Assembly: GCA_002712135.1 (NCBI GenBank)
Contig: PASO01000029.1
Location: forward strand, 6,096-13,479
Direction of reading: 5' to 3'
DNA from: Gammaproteobacteria bacterium
GTDB lineage: Bacteria > Pseudomonadota > Gammaproteobacteria > Pseudomonadales > Azotimanducaceae
Length of the DNA stretch: 7,384 nt
The notes under the pieces were generated by a model. That model was not told where the DNA came from. It did not search any database and worked only from the letters and a program-made list of their open reading frames with translations. Below are positions 6,517 through 7,384 of the stretch, in pieces (position 1 is the stretch's first letter; every line of letters begins with the position of its first letter). Position numbers and translations under genes: made by a program.

Positions 6517-7384
6517 CGGAAGACGAAAAGCTCATTCGGCGGGCGCTATTTACCTCGATGACAGTAACGCTGGTGGTCGCTGTCGTAGGTTTTGGCTTGT
6601 TTGCTTTGCTTCAAGAGGAAGAGTCGACTGAAACCGTTGTTGAATCTGATGTTCGTGGTCCGGTTGATATTGTCGAACCGTCCATACCTGCTCTTCCGTT
6701 TACCGATGTTACATCGGTATCGGGTATTGATTTTGTCCACGAAAATGGCGCCTATGGTGCACGGATGCTGCCGGAAACCATGGGTGGTGGTATCGCCTTT
6801 TTTGACTACAACAATGATTCGCATCAGGACCTATTGTTAGTGAACTCGTCGAACTGGCCATGGCAGCAGCAACCAGAGACTAAACCTGTATCAAAGCTGT
6901 ATCGAGGCTTAGGTGATGGGACTTTTGCAGACGTTTCGGAAGCAACCGGTATGGATATTGATGTGTATGGTATGGGAGTGGCGGTAGGTGACTATGATGG
7001 CGACGGTTGGAGCGATGTGTTTGTTACGGCCGTCGGAGAGAACCGCCTACTTAAGAACATTAAGGGCCAGCGCTTCGAGGACGTGACTCGGTCCCAAGGG
7101 GTGAGCGGTCCAGAAAATAGCTGGAGTTCCAGTGCGGCCTTTCTCGACTACGACCGCGATGGTGATCTTGATCTGTTCGTTAGTAACTACGTTGTTTGGT
7201 CCAAAGAGATAAATGAATCAGTAGACTACCGATTGACCGGGCTTGGTCCTGCCTATGGACCACCCACTGATTTTGCGGGGACCCATTCGCTGTTATATAG
7301 AAATGATGCTGGGGGCTTCATCGAAGTTTCCACAGATGCGGGCATTCAAGTCATTGGTTCGTCGGGAACGCCCGTGGGCAAAGG
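6513..7384 (+). CDS. CRTAC1-type FG-GAP repeat protein, membrane anchored, truncated at the right edge
   Basis: The frame is open from ATG 6513 to the window end, 290 codons with no stop. Residues 12-34 form one hydrophobic helix after a charged start (MTEDEKLIRR). With no lipobox, this is a membrane anchor or uncleaved signal. Residues 61-110 carry the CRTAC1-family opening: LPFTDVTSVSGIDFVHENG, then LPETMGGGIAFFDYNNDSHQ. Asp-rich FG-GAP/VCBS motifs lie at 98 (DYNNDSHQD), 160 (DYDGDGWSD) and 212 (DYDRDGDLD), spaced 50-60 residues, as in a beta-propeller. The ASPIC/UnbV end expected for this family would lie beyond the edge. It is the third gene of the unit and shares fold type with the first, so the cytochrome is flanked by two propeller proteins. 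Biochemical function in this family is largely unestablished; periplasmic binding or scaffolding is inferred. It could also be a calcium-dependent adhesion-like protein. Confidence 0.9.
   Translation, partial: MTEDEKLIRRALFTSMTVTLVVAVVGFGLFALLQEEESTETVVESDVRGPVDIVEPSIPALPFTDVTSVSGIDFVHENGAYGARMLPETMGGGIAFFDYNNDSHQDLLLVNSSNWPWQQQPETKPVSKLYRGLGDGTFADVSEATGMDIDVYGMGVAVGDYDGDGWSDVFVTAVGENRLLKNIKGQRFEDVTRSQGVSGPENSWSSSAAFLDYDRDGDLDLFVSNYVVWSKEINESVDYRLTGLGPAYGPPTDFAGTHSLLYRNDAGGFIEVSTDAGIQVIGSSGTPVGK

Noticed and set aside
1..7384. Insertion sequence, integrase, tRNA or CRISPR
   Set aside because: No transposase or recombinase motifs, terminal repeats, tRNA-like cloverleaf or regular repeat-spacer pattern were seen on either strand.

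Overview
The window suggests a Gram-negative, respiring bacterium with intermediate GC content. The first large protein has a lipoprotein signal (lipobox L-T-A-C, Ser at +2), and the second carries c-type haem sites on a domain predicted to be periplasmic. I cannot assign a genus. A proteobacterium is my best guess, but CRTAC1/UnbV-type proteins beside multihaem cytochromes also occur in planctomycetes and acidobacteria.

Layout. Positions 1-398 (minus strand) hold the 5' end of an ABC exporter gene that runs off the left edge. Positions 399-657 are a divergent intergenic region. It has an extended -10 promoter facing left, a sigma70-like promoter facing right, and a short inverted repeat over the right-facing -35 box. 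From 658 to the right edge, three plus-strand genes are packed as one apparent operon. The first (658-3840) encodes a 1060-residue lipoprotein with TPRs, six Asp-rich FG-GAP/VCBS motifs, an ASPIC/UnbV-like segment and a long C-terminal region I cannot assign. The second (3850-6516) encodes an 888-residue protein with five membrane helices, five CXXCH haem c sites, a beta-rich segment and C-terminal TPRs. The third (from 6513, truncated at the right edge) encodes a membrane-anchored FG-GAP protein of the CRTAC1 type. The gaps are 9 bp and a 4-bp ATGA overlap.

How the genes may work together (inference). The cytochrome gene sits between two propeller-type surface or periplasmic proteins. The membrane helices of the cytochrome carry two pairs of histidines placed like the ligands of a transmembrane dihaem cytochrome b, and the five c haems follow on the periplasmic side. 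The simplest reading is an envelope electron-transfer complex. The membrane part would exchange electrons with the quinone pool, the c haems would carry them through the periplasm, and the TPR and propeller proteins would give docking, substrate binding or an outer-membrane terminus. The substrate is unknown. This is the part of the window most likely to be an undescribed system.
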